DNA of 41,878 nt from assembly GCA_040755615.1 (NCBI GenBank), contig JBFMAL010000026.1, positions 1 to 41,878 on the forward strand, given 5' to 3'. The DNA comes from DYEP01 sp040755615. Lineage in GTDB: Bacteria > Bacillota > Sulfobacillia > DUSP01 > DYEP01. Under the pieces are notes generated by a model, which made no database searches, was not told the origin of the DNA, and saw only the letters and a program-made list of their open reading frames with translations. Shown piece after piece: positions 33,831 through 41,878 of the stretch. Position 1 is the first letter of the stretch, and the number at the start of each line of letters is the position of its first letter. A program made the translations under genes and the position numbers.

Positions 33831-35189
33831 ATGTATGACTATTTGATCTACGGGGGTCTGGTGGTAACCGGCTCCGGTATTGCGAGGGCGGACGTGGCTG
33901 TCCGGGGAGAACGGATCGAGAACATCGCCCCGGAGATCGACAGGAGTTCATCCGCGAAGCACTTTGATGCCACCGGCAAGCTGGTGTTCCCCGGAGTTAT
34001 TGATGTGCACACTCACCCCGTATATGAAGACAGGATAGGCAATACCTCTATCGCCGCGGCGTTCGGCGGCGTCACCCACACCATCCATTACGCCTACGTC
34101 AAGCCCGGTCAGCCCATGATAGACACCTTAAAGCGTTTTCAGGACGAAGGGTTAGCGGACTCGGTGGTGGACTTCAGCCTTCACGCAGGTTTCTTTGACG
34201 CACCTAACCAGATTCCCCTGATACCTGAGATGTTCAAGATGGGAATCACATCTGGCAAGCTCTTTATGACTTATGCTAAGCTGAAGTGGATGAGCGACGA
34301 TTACTGGTTGATGGCTGCGGCGGACGTACTGGCGAGGGAGGGCGGCCTCCTTATGGTACACGCCGAGAACGGCCTGGCGACGGATTACCTGGAGGATAAG
34401 TACTTGAGGGAAGGCAAATCCATGATGGATGTTTTCCTTGACACCCGGCCTGACCTGCTGGAGGCTGAAGCGGTCAACCGGGCCACGCGCATCGCCCAGG
34501 TCGCCGGCTGCCCTATTTACATCGTGCATAATACGGCCGCGCTGAACCTTGATGTGATCAGGCGCATTCGCGGGGAGGGCTACCGCATGTACACCGAAAC
34601 CTGCCCGCAGTACTTGTGCCTGAACGATGAGGTCTACGCCAGGTTTGGAGCGAGGGCAAAGGTCGGTCCGCCGATCAGGAGGGAGAAAGATAGGCTGGCG
34701 CTCTGGGAAGGGTTAAAAGATGGTACGATCGATACCATAGCCAGCGATCACGCTGCCAAGTCCAAGCGACACGACGATGATTTCTTCGAGGCCGCCTTCG
34801 GCGCCCCCCAGGTGGAGACCTCACTTACTATCTGCTACGATGAGGGGGTCAACAGGGGCAGGATCCCGGTAACGCGTCTTGTGAAGGTCATGAGCGAAAA
34901 CCCCGCCCGCATTTTCGGACTCTACCCGCAAAAGGGCACTGTGCAGGTTGGAAGCGACGCCGACATTGTGGTGTTTGATCCGCACCTGAGGCATACGATT
35001 ACCAATGAAACCCAGAAGACGAAGGCGGGCTACACTCTATACCATGGTCGTGAAGTCCTGGGCAAACCCGTGTTCTCTATGCAACGCGGCCGTGAATTGC
35101 TGCGTGACGGGGAAATCGTGGCAAAGCCCGGTTGCGCCAAGTTCTATCCCACCCGTGCAGGCCAGGTAGACATCGATGCACTGATTTGA
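33831..35189 (+). CDS. D-hydantoinase / dihydropyrimidinase
   Basis: A 452-residue cyclic amidohydrolase. Metal ligands are visible in order: His60 and His62 (DVHTHP), the Lys to be carboxylated (GITSGKLFMTY, Lys143), His177 (LMVHAEN), His233 (YIVHNTA) and Asp306 (IASDHAA). The YTETCPQYL block and the C-terminal SDADIVVFDP barrel are typical of hydantoinases rather than dihydroorotases. It opens hydantoin or dihydropyrimidine rings to N-carbamoyl amino acids. ATG 33831 follows GGAAGGAG at 9 bases; an in-frame TTG two codons earlier is possible. It is the last gene before a strong terminator. Confidence 0.9.
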   Translation: MYDYLIYGGLVVTGSGIARADVAVRGERIENIAPEIDRSSSAKHFDATGKLVFPGVIDVHTHPVYEDRIGNTSIAAAFGGVTHTIHYAYVKPGQPMIDTLKRFQDEGLADSVVDFSLHAGFFDAPNQIPLIPEMFKMGITSGKLFMTYAKLKWMSDDYWLMAAADVLAREGGLLMVHAENGLATDYLEDKYLREGKSMMDVFLDTRPDLLEAEAVNRATRIAQVAGCPIYIVHNTAALNLDVIRRIRGEGYRMYTETCPQYLCLNDEVYARFGARAKVGPPIRREKDRLALWEGLKDGTIDTIASDHAAKSKRHDDDFFEAAFGAPQVETSLTICYDEGVNRGRIPVTRLVKVMSENPARIFGLYPQKGTVQVGSDADIVVFDPHLRHTITNETQKTKAGYTLYHGREVLGKPVFSMQRGRELLRDGEIVAKPGCAKFYPTRAGQVDIDALI

Positions 35190-35227
35190 GAGTCCCGAAC
35201 GCGCAGGTACAACAAACCACATATCGA

Positions 35228-35276
35228 GGCAGGCGGCAGGTAATATCGCGTGATCTTTGCCGCCTGCCCTGTTTTT
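35228..35276 (+). terminator. Strong Rho-independent terminator closing the hydantoinase cluster
   Basis: GGCAGGCGGCA (35228-35238) and TGCCGCCTGCC (35258-35268) form an 11-bp stem, followed by CTGTTTTTG. The rest of the 326-base gap to hutH (35190-35515) shows no gene and no promoter I would defend. Confidence 0.88.
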
Positions 35277-35515
35277 GTACAGTCCTGACCTGGGCTTCGT
35301 TGCAGGCCTTCCGGTTGCCCGTACTCTTGAGCGCTGTTAGTGGCTTTGCCCGCTGCAAGGAGCCAGCCAAGATAGCGTTCATGCAGTGTGTCACCGGAAG
35401 GGGTTCGATCAGAGGTCTCAATGGTCGTGCCAGCCTATCCAGACACTATCAAGGGGGAAAAAGTCAACAAATGTAGAAAATAACTAGCAGCAAACAACTA
35501 ACTGAGGAGGTCTAC

Positions 35516-37039
35516 ATGGGTCCCGTTGTTATAAACGGAACGAGCCTGACTCTAGCGGAGATAGGAGACGTGGCCAGATCTGGCAGAGCAGTCTGTGTGG
35601 ATCCAGACGCCCTGTCCCGGGTGGCCCGGTGCCGGAACATGCTGGAGAGCTACCTCCAGGAGAACCGGGCCGTCTACGGAATCACTACAGGGTTTGGAAT
35701 GTTTGCAAACCGCACTATTTCGAGAGAGCAGCTCAGGCAACTGCAGGCAAACCTGATAAGATCCCATTCGGTGGCGATAGGGCCACTCTTTCCTGACGAT
35801 ATCGTGAGAGGCGCCATGTTACTCCGGGCTAATACCTTTGCCAAGGGGTATTCCGGGGTGAGGCCTGTGGTACTAGAACAGCTGGTTCAGGCCTTGAACA
35901 GGGGCGTGGTGCCGTGCGTCTTCGAGAAAGGGTCGCTCGGCGCAAGCGGAGACCTGGCGCCTTTGGCTCACATGGCGCTCGCGCTGATGGGAGAGGGACG
36001 GGCGAAGTTCGGTGGCGAAGAAATGGAAGCGTCCGAAGCGCTAAACCTTGCGGGTATGACTCCTCTTACGTATGAAGCCAAGGAAGGGCTCGCGCTGATC
36101 AACGGTACCCAGTTTATGACCTCTTCCGGCGCGCTTTCGGTGCTGGACGCAGAGACCATTATGAAGACTGCGGAAATCGCAGGTGCCCTCACGCTTGAGG
36201 CATTGCGGGGCATCAAGGCGCCTTTTGAAGATAGAATACACAGGCTGAGACCGCATCCCGGTCAACTACGCTCTGCCTTCAATCTTCGCAGGCTCCTTGA
36301 GGGCAGCGAATTGGTTACCGGGCCGGGGGAGATCCGGGTGCAGGACGCCTATACCTTGCGGTGCATCCCTCAGGTCCACGGGGCTTCGTGGGACGCGCTC
36401 GAGTATGTGACCAGGGTGATTGAAGTCGAGATAAACTCAGCTACCGACAACCCGCTCGTATTTCCCGAGCATGGTGATGCGGTATCCGGCGGGAACTTTC
36501 ACGGCCAGCCGGTCGCCCTGGCCCTGGACTTTCTAGCCATCGCCATTTCGGAAATAGCCAATATCAGCGAGAGGCGGATAGAACGCCTGCTCAACCCGAG
36601 TCTGAGTGCTCTCCCGGCGTTTCTCACCGTAAACGGGGGGCTCGACTCAGGTTACATGATTGCGCAGTATACCGCTGCTGCGCTTGTATCTGAGAATAAG
36701 GTGCTCTCATCGCCTGCGTCGGTAGACTCCATCCCGGTGTCGGCGAACCAGGAGGACCACGTGAGCATGGGCAGCATCTCGGCTCGAAAACTTCGTGAGA
36801 TCATCTCAAATACCATGACTGTACTGGCTATTGAGCTTATGTGCGCATGCCAGGCACGGGACCTCGGCCAAAAAGGCCGGATGGGCATCGGGACTCGCAG
36901 GATATACGATCTGGTGCGCCAGTACGTGCCGCCGCTTGACAGGGACAGGGTGCTTCACGATGACGTGGAGACTGTCCGCCGGTTGGTCTCATCGGGCGAG
37001 GCCGTTAGAGTCGTAGAGGAGTGTACGGGTAATCTTTAG
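35516..37039 (+). CDS. hutH: Histidine ammonia-lyase
   Basis: A 507-residue lyase, normal length. Ala143-Ser144-Gly145 in GSLGASGDLAPLAHM is the tripeptide that forms the MIO cofactor, and YGITTGFG near residue 54 carries the catalytic Tyr. NSATDNPLVF and SVDSIPVSANQEDHVSMG are further active-site segments, the last favouring histidine as substrate. It converts histidine to urocanate and ammonia. ATG 35516 follows GAGGAGG. hutU starts 16 bases on, but no hutI or later-step gene is in the window. Confidence 0.95.
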   Translation: MGPVVINGTSLTLAEIGDVARSGRAVCVDPDALSRVARCRNMLESYLQENRAVYGITTGFGMFANRTISREQLRQLQANLIRSHSVAIGPLFPDDIVRGAMLLRANTFAKGYSGVRPVVLEQLVQALNRGVVPCVFEKGSLGASGDLAPLAHMALALMGEGRAKFGGEEMEASEALNLAGMTPLTYEAKEGLALINGTQFMTSSGALSVLDAETIMKTAEIAGALTLEALRGIKAPFEDRIHRLRPHPGQLRSAFNLRRLLEGSELVTGPGEIRVQDAYTLRCIPQVHGASWDALEYVTRVIEVEINSATDNPLVFPEHGDAVSGGNFHGQPVALALDFLAIAISEIANISERRIERLLNPSLSALPAFLTVNGGLDSGYMIAQYTAAALVSENKVLSSPASVDSIPVSANQEDHVSMGSISARKLREIISNTMTVLAIELMCACQARDLGQKGRMGIGTRRIYDLVRQYVPPLDRDRVLHDDVETVRRLVSSGEAVRVVEECTGNL

Positions 37040-37055
37040 AAAGAAGGTTTTCCGT

Positions 37056-38653
37056 TTGCACATCAAGGCTCCCAGAGGAACCACCATTACCTGCAAGGGT
37101 TGGCAACAAGAAGCGGCCATGCGAATGCTCATGAACAACTTGGACCCTGAAGTGGCCGAAAGGCCGGAGGACCTTGTGGTGTACGGAGGTACCGGGAAGG
37201 CGGCGAGGAACTGGGAAGCGTATTACCGGATAGTTAACAGCCTGCGCCAGCTGGAGAGCGATGAAACACTGCTTGTGCAGTCAGGCAAGCCTGTCGGAGT
37301 GGTGCGCACTCATGAGGATGCACCGAGAGTACTCATCTCCAACGCGATGCTAGTACCGGCGTGGGCGAACTGGGAGACGTTCCGGGAGCTTGAGTTGAAG
37401 GGCCTCACTATGTACGGCCAAATGACTGCGGGCAGCTGGATCTATATAGGCACCCAGGGGATCATCCAGGGTACTTATGAAACTCTGGCGGAGCTGGCCA
37501 GGCAACACTTCGGCGGCAGCCTGAGAGGGCGGCTTACAGTTACGGCGGGTCTTGGCGGGATGGGCGGTGCCCAGCCGCTGGCGGTGACGATGAACGAAGG
37601 TGTGGTCATCGCCGTAGAGGTGGACGAAAAGCGGATAGAACGGCGCGTCAGGACAGGCTACTGCGATACGCAGACCGCGGATGTGGATGAGGCGGTCCGA
37701 ATGGCCGAGCAGGCTATGAAGGAAGGCAGGCCCCTGTCCATTGCCTTGCTGGGCAATGCTGCCAACATGTTGCCTGAGCTGTTTATGCGGGGGATCAGAG
37801 TCGACGTGGTAACAGACCAGACCTCCGCCCACGACCTGCTCAACGGGTATATACCTGCAGGGGTGTCCTTGGAGGAAGCGGCGGCGCTCAGGCGCTCCGA
37901 TCCGGGGCAGTATATCGAGCGGGCCAGAGAAAGCGTGGCGCCATAGTATTTGATTACGGAAACAACATCAGGAAGCAGGCGTACGAGGCGGGAGTAAAAG
38001 AAGCGTTCGAGATACCCGGATTTGTTCCCGCGTTTATAAGGCCTATGTTCTGTGAGGGGAAGGGGCCGTTCAGGTGGGTCGCGCTTTCGGGGGATCCCGA
38101 GGATATATACAAGACAGACAGGGCCGTGCTCGAAGAATTCCCAGAGGATCAGGCGCTGGCGCGCTGGATCAATATGACGCAAAAGCGGATCCGGTTCCAG
38201 GGGCTGCCTGCACGGATCTGCTGGCTCGGCTACGGCGAAAGGGAACGCTTCGGCTTGCGGCTCAACAGCATGGTCAAAGGCGGGGAGCTTTCCGCCCCCA
38301 TCGTCATAGGCAGGGATCACCTCGACACTGGTTCAGTGGCTTCGCCATTCCGCGAAACCGAAGGTATGAAAGATGGCAGTGATGCAATAGCCGACTGGCC
38401 TATACTGAACGCCCTCGCCAACACCGCTTGCGGCGCGAGCTGGGTATCAGTGCACCACGGCGGCGGGGTCGGCATCGGCTACTCCATCCATGCGGGCATG
38501 GTTATTGTGGCGGATGGCACCGACTCCATGGCCAGGCGGATCTCAAGGGTACTAACTGCGGATCCGGGGCTCGGGGTGATGAGGCACGCTGACGCCGGCT
38601 ATGATAATGCGCTACGGGTGGCAAGGGAGCGCGGCGTCAAGATTCCCGGATAG
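37056..38653 (+). pseudogene. hutU: Urocanate hydratase, disrupted by a short deletion
   Basis: The gene encodes a recognisable urocanase (urocanate to imidazolonepropionate) in two frames. Part 1 (TTG 37056 to TAG 37946) runs from RGTTITCKGWQQEAAMRML through GGTGKAARNWEAY, MTAGSWIYIGTQGI and DQTSAHDLLNGYIPAG to RARESVA. Part 2 resumes two frames away near 37943 with IVFDYGNNIRKQA, and continues through GFVPAFIRPMFCEGKGPFRW, WLGYGERERFGL and VSVHHGGGVGIGYS to the normal C-terminus at 38653. About 13 codons (the usual RHVxAMLxxQxRGA segment) are missing, roughly 40 bases, which shifts the frame. Everything else is full length and well conserved, so the break is recent or an assembly fault. Confidence 0.88.
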
Positions 38654-38670
38654 AATTGGCTTCTACGAAA

Positions 38671-38711
38671 CACCCCCCTCCCGGCCCCGCAGGGCCGGAT
38701 GGAGGGGGGTG
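38671..38711. terminator. Bidirectional terminator between hutU and rnfD
   Basis: CACCCCCCTCC (38671-38681) pairs with GGAGGGGGGTG (38701-38711), enclosing a second stem CGGCCC/GGGCCG. It lies between convergent genes; on the minus strand a short TTT follows. Confidence 0.75.
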
Positions 38712-38727
38712 TGATGTGTTCAGATTC

Positions 38728-39720
38728 TTACTTCGACACTGTCTTAATCCGGATGACCGGTATCCGCGCTTCGACGATCTGACCGAACTTCCTCGGCCGC
38801 GTCAGCGCGTCAATCAGCGGGACCAGGGGATTCATGAGCAATATACTGAAAGCCACACCTTCTGGCGCTGCCTGGTACAGCCTGATCAGCGAGACGATGA
38901 TGCCCATGCCTACCCCGAAAATGATCTTGCCCGCATCCGTTATGGGCGTTGTCACCCAGTCGGTGGCCATGAAGAACGAGCCGAAGACCAGACCCCCCGC
39001 CAGCACGTGATAGAAGGGGTTCGAACCCAGGAGCATGGTAAGGGCGAACACCGTTCCGATAGCGAACACAGGCGTTCTCCAGTTTATGTGACCTCTGTAC
39101 AGCAGGTAGAGCCCTCCGATCAGCACAGCGAGTACGGATGACTCGGCCATACTGCCTCCAGGGTGAGCGATGAACAGGGCAGAGTAGCTGGGCAGGAGCT
39201 GCCCTTGGCCCAGTTTCAGCAGGGCGAGCGGGGTTGCTCCGCTGGTTACGTCTATAATCCCGAACCGCAGGTGAAGAGGAGCCATGTCGGCGTTAAGCCA
39301 GACGAATGCGGGCGCCAGAATGATCAGCGCGACTCGTCCAAACACCGCGGGGTTGAACATATTCCATCCCAGCCCGCCGCACATCTCCTTTGCTACGCCC
39401 ACCGCAAGGAAGGTACCTATCACTGCCAGCCACCATGGGAACGTCGGGGGCAGAGCCAGTGCAAGAAGCGTACCGGTAACGAACGCGCTGAGGTCCTCCA
39501 GCGAATGGGGCTTACCTATGAGTTTCCTCATGCCCCAAGCTGTAAACGCTGCCGTGATGTTACACACGAGCAGGATGAAGATGGCGTTCAACCGGTAGAA
39601 GATGGTGGAGACGACAACTATAGGTACCAGCGCTAAAAGTACATCACGCATAGCCCGCGATACGGTATCTCCTGAGTTCAGGTGAGGAGGTGCGGAGTAG
39701 AGCAGATCCGGCTTTTCCAT
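38728..39720 (-). CDS. rnfD: Rnf complex membrane subunit RnfD
   Basis: A 330-residue RnfD/NqrB-family membrane protein with about nine hydrophobic segments. The flavin site region is FFMATDWVTTPITDAGKIIFG, where RnfD carries covalent FMN on Thr, and it ends in the typical PLIDALTRPRKFG. It belongs to the ferredoxin:NAD oxidoreductase that pumps Na+ or H+. ATG 39720 follows GGAGGG, 15 bases past rnfC. Unusually, no rnfG, rnfE, rnfA or rnfB follows; the next gene is the convergent hutU beyond a terminator. Confidence 0.92.
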   Translation of the reverse strand: MEKPDLLYSAPPHLNSGDTVSRAMRDVLLALVPIVVVSTIFYRLNAIFILLVCNITAAFTAWGMRKLIGKPHSLEDLSAFVTGTLLALALPPTFPWWLAVIGTFLAVGVAKEMCGGLGWNMFNPAVFGRVALIILAPAFVWLNADMAPLHLRFGIIDVTSGATPLALLKLGQGQLLPSYSALFIAHPGGSMAESSVLAVLIGGLYLLYRGHINWRTPVFAIGTVFALTMLLGSNPFYHVLAGGLVFGSFFMATDWVTTPITDAGKIIFGVGMGIIVSLIRLYQAAPEGVAFSILLMNPLVPLIDALTRPRKFGQIVEARIPVIRIKTVSK

Positions 39721-39735
39721 ACGTTAGCCCTCCTT

Positions 39736-41036
39736 CTAAGCGCGCCTGCGCCGGGCCATGATCTCGGCCTTGGCGTTGCGGAAGAATTGGACTAAAGGCC
39801 TCCTTGACGGGCACACGTACGCACATGCACCACACTCAAAGCAATCCAGAACGTCGAACTTCTCGGCTTTATCGTAGTTGTGCGCTTCAGCGTACATGCC
39901 GATGAAACTCGGCATAAGGAACATGGGGCATGCCTTCACGCACTTGCCGCATCGCACGCAGTTGTGCCATTTCGTTTCAGAGACCATCCATTCGGGAAGA
40001 GCGACGATGCCGCTTGTTCCCTTAACAACCGGTACGTCTAGGCTCGACTGGGCCCACCCGGTCATAGGACCTCCCATGATCACCTTCCTCGGTGTCTGGG
40101 AGAATCCCCCACACTGCTCCAGCACGTGAGATTCTTCAAGTTCTTGGGTTGTGCGATGCACGGTCCCGTCACCGTGAGTACCATTTCGAACAGCGGTTTG
40201 CCGAGGGTCACGGCTTCTGCGATGGCCACTGCCGTACCCACGTTTTGAACCAGCGCACCTACCTCGTTGGGCAGCTTGCCGGGAGGAACGCGCCTGTCCA
40301 GGATCGCCTTGATTAGCTGTTTTTCTGCGCCTTCTGGATACTTCACCTCTAGCGGCACGACTTCCATATCCTGTTCCTGTTCCGCCACTTCCTGCATGAC
40401 CCGGATGGCGTCAGGCTTGTTCGTTTCGATGCCGATGTAGACCTTGGACGCGCCTACCGCTTTTTTTGCGATATTGGCGCCAAGCACCACATCCTGAGGC
40501 CTCTCCACCATAATCCTGTGGTCGCAAGTGAGGTAAGGCTCGCACTCGCAGCCGTTGATGATCACGCTGTCAATCGGCTTATTCTTGGGAGGAGTGAGCT
40601 TTACGTGAGTCGGGAACGCGGCGCCTCCGAGCCCCACAACGCCCGCTTGTCTCACTGCTTGGCGGATGTCCTCCACGTTGATGTCCCTGTAATCCAGCGG
40701 GTCCTGGTCAGGTACCCAGACCTGATCCCCTTCCACTTCGATCACGACGCTTGGCACGCGCGTGTTGTTGAAATAGGGGAGGGGTTCGATGGCGACCACG
40801 TGGCCCGCCACGCTGGAATGAACAGGCGCCGAGATGAACGCGTCGGAGTCTCCGATCACCTGTCCGACGGTTACGCTATCCCCAACATTCACCCTGGGTG
40901 TGCACGGTGCTCCCGTATGCTGATGAAGGGGGATTATCACCTGCTGCGGCAGATCGATCTGCTCTACTGGCAGGGAGTTGGTTAGCTCTTTGTGCTCTGG
41001 GGGATGAATGCCCCCTGCAAAAGTCCTTGTAGCCAC
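39736..41036 (-). pseudogene. rnfC: Rnf complex subunit RnfC, frameshifted
   Basis: RnfC is the peripheral NADH/FMN- and Fe-S-binding subunit. The first part (GTG 41036, after GGGGGGATT) has GGIHPPEHKE at the N-terminus, the biotinyl-like domain, GLGGAAFPTHVKL and INGCECEPYLTCDHRIM, and runs to IAQPKNL at about 40141. The frame is then lost. The second part resumes at about 40130 with SHVLEQCGGF and carries KVIMGGPMTGWAQ and both ferredoxin-like clusters (CVRCGKCVKACP and CFECGACAYVCPS) to the stop at 39736. Roughly eight codons (the usual VRIGTP segment) are absent at the join. As written, the product would lack both [4Fe-4S] clusters. Confidence 0.87.
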
Positions 41037-41274
41037 GTTAATCCCCCCTATAAAAATTCTCTTCTACGCAACTTTGCATTTCTCTTCCGAATATTGCAGA
41101 ATTCCAACAGTCCGCAGGGGTAAAGACAACAAAAATAATAGCTAACCAGGGATATTCTAAAAAAACTGCTACAAAGATGCACAAATAAGAAAATTAAAGC
41201 AAAACGTATAATTCACTCGGTGCTTGAGTACTGATATATGTGGCCATCGCATGAGATCTGCTGGATGCGTTTCC

Positions 41275-41304
41275 TTGACCGCCTGGCCGGCCTGATGCTA
41301 CAAT
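41275..41304 (+). promoter_or_regulatory. selC promoter
   Basis: TTGACC (41275-41280) and TACAAT (41299-41304) are 18 bases apart. The tRNA starts at 41310, the expected transcription start. The rest of 41037-41274 is AT-rich, with no gene. Confidence 0.75.
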
Positions 41305-41309
41305 GTGAT

Positions 41310-41405
41310 GGGAGCAGACAAGTTCCTGGTGGACTTCCTGGACTTCAAATCCAGTGGCGGGCTGAAGAGGTCCGTGGTGGGTTCGATTCCCATGTGCTCC
41401 CGCCA
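41310..41405 (+). tRNA. selC: tRNA-Sec (anticodon TCA)
   Basis: A 96-base tRNA of the selenocysteine type. Acceptor arm: GGGAGCAG/GTGCTCCC, 8 positions, 7 paired, the eighth a G-G mismatch. D stem of six (AAGTTC/GGACTT). Anticodon arm CTGGA-CTTCAAA-TCCAG, with TCA at 41345-41347. A long variable arm (CGGGC/GTCCG). T arm GTGGG-TTCGATT-CCCAT. Discriminator G and encoded CCA (41403-41405). The anticodon arm is identical to that of E. coli selC. The host therefore should decode UGA as selenocysteine; selA, selB and selD are outside the window. Confidence 0.95.
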
Positions 41406-41427
41406 ATTAAATAACCTTGATGATAGA

Positions 41428-41465
41428 AACTCTTCGAACGCAAAGACCGTACGAAGGGTTTTCTC
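41428..41465 (+). terminator. Rho-independent terminator after selC
   Basis: AACTCTTCG (41428-41436) pairs with CGAAGGGTT (41452-41460, one T-G pair), followed by TTCTC. It lies 22 bases past the tRNA. Confidence 0.72.
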
Positions 41466-41473
41466 ATGTCTAG

Positions 41474-41838
41474 CTAGAGATCGGGCGTAGACAGCATGGA
41501 GCTCTGCGGGTCGGCCCCGCGGCTCTCTCTTGTGTCGGTGACTTTTACCTGCATGAGAGAGCTGGTCTCGGGGTTGAACTCCATGTTGGTATCCTTGATC
41601 CGGGATTCGTACTGGAAGTTCATCCCAGGACTCACGGGGTCGGTGGGGTCGAGCGGAGGTACATCCACCAGCTCGCCAAAAGGTATCTCCTCCGCCAGAT
41701 GGCGCAGGAGATCGCCTGCTTCCACGAAAAAGATCTGCTTGTGAATAACCCCCTCGTATACTTTGAATTGGACAAACCGTTAAGTTAGTGATTGATCTTG
41801 AGGCGTACGACAATCAACATGGCGTTGGTCGGGGTCAC
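41474..41838 (-). pseudogene. SPOCS (DUF3794) domain protein, frameshifted
   Basis: The minus strand encodes a SPOCS-domain protein: FVQFKVYEGVIHKQIFFVEA, LLRHLAEEIPFGELVDVPPL, then SPGMNFQYESRIKDTNMEF to a stop at 41474. This frame has no start and is closed by a TAA just before its first residues. A GTG at 41838 with AGGAGG at 8 bases opens another frame (MTPTNAMLIVVRLKINH) that stops at about 41787. The two pieces join into a normal short SPOCS protein if a small frame loss near 41780-41790 is restored. SPOCS domains occur in SipL and spore-coat-associated proteins of Clostridia, but also in other proteins. Confidence 0.72.
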
Positions 41839-41878
41839 TCTTGCTACCTCCTGTTGCCCGGGAAACCGGTGACTTCTC

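Noticed and set aside
35132..35476. Open frame across the gap before hutH
   Set aside because: It reads through a strong terminator hairpin and overlaps the hydantoinase end; no ribosome site.
38656..39636. Two plus-strand open frames (38656-39141, 39163-39636)
   Set aside because: Both are antisense to rnfD and one starts inside a terminator; composition is that of a shadow frame.
37944..40140. Selenoprotein explanation for the hutU and rnfC breaks
   Set aside because: selC is nearby, but the hutU break is a TAG with missing codons, and the rnfC break is a frame change, not an in-frame TGA.
1..41878. CRISPR array, integrase or prophage
   Set aside because: No regularly spaced repeats, integrase or phage structural genes were seen.

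Overview
The window looks like a chromosomal piece of an anaerobic, probably spore-forming-lineage Bacillota (Clostridia-like) genome of fairly high GC. The grounds are strong Gram-positive Shine-Dalgarno sites with many GTG and TTG starts, a SPOCS/DUF3794 gene, a DUF1540 gene, Rnf-complex genes, a selenocysteine tRNA, an L,D-transpeptidase lipoprotein and OmpR/PhoB-type two-component pairs. I cannot name the genus.

Layout. 1-1511: the start of a minus-strand gene cut by the window edge, then a decayed IS1634-type transposase. 1601-4805: tatA-tatC, a double-GNAT protein and a DMT exporter on the minus strand, and an unrecognised small protein. 4907-6885: a sensor kinase with a c-type haem motif in its extracytoplasmic domain, and its regulator. 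7020-11085: a ThDP enzyme, malate dehydrogenase, a short DUF1540 gene hidden on the minus strand with its own terminator, and a DegV protein. 11133-15635: fur, then a good Fur box, an unusual Cys-rich feoB, feoA, a second DMT exporter and an OGG1-type glycosylase. 15632-18853: an ArsR regulator, then a PhoB/PhoR-like pair followed by a CpxP/Spy-like exported protein whose promoter carries 11-bp-spaced direct repeats. 18906-21604 (minus): L,D-transpeptidase, TPR membrane protein, a degenerate nucleotidyltransferase and a HEPN protein. 21723-23279: a propeller lipoprotein.

23388-35189 is the most coherent block. It holds a tandem nitrilase-family protein whose second domain has lost its catalytic residues, an aspartate transcarbamoylase under its own strong promoter, an AroM-family protein with two racemase-like cysteines, an IclR regulator, a complete Liv-type ABC importer, carbamate kinase and a D-hydantoinase, closed by a strong terminator. 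I read it as a candidate import-and-fermentation module for a cyclic ureide (hydantoin or dihydropyrimidine type), in which ring opening gives an N-carbamoyl amino acid and the carbamoyl group ends as ATP through carbamoyl phosphate. The substrate and the membership of the transcarbamoylase are inference.

35516-38653 is hutH-hutU, with hutU broken by a short internal deletion. 38728-41036 (minus) is rnfC-rnfD only: rnfC is frameshifted and the rest of the usual rnf operon is absent. 41310-41405 is selC (tRNA-Sec), with a promoter placed so that transcription should start at the mature 5' end. The window closes with a frameshifted SPOCS gene. Several genes here (transposase, hutU, rnfC, SPOCS) share one kind of lesion, a short out-of-frame loss, which may be biological decay or an assembly problem; reads would decide.
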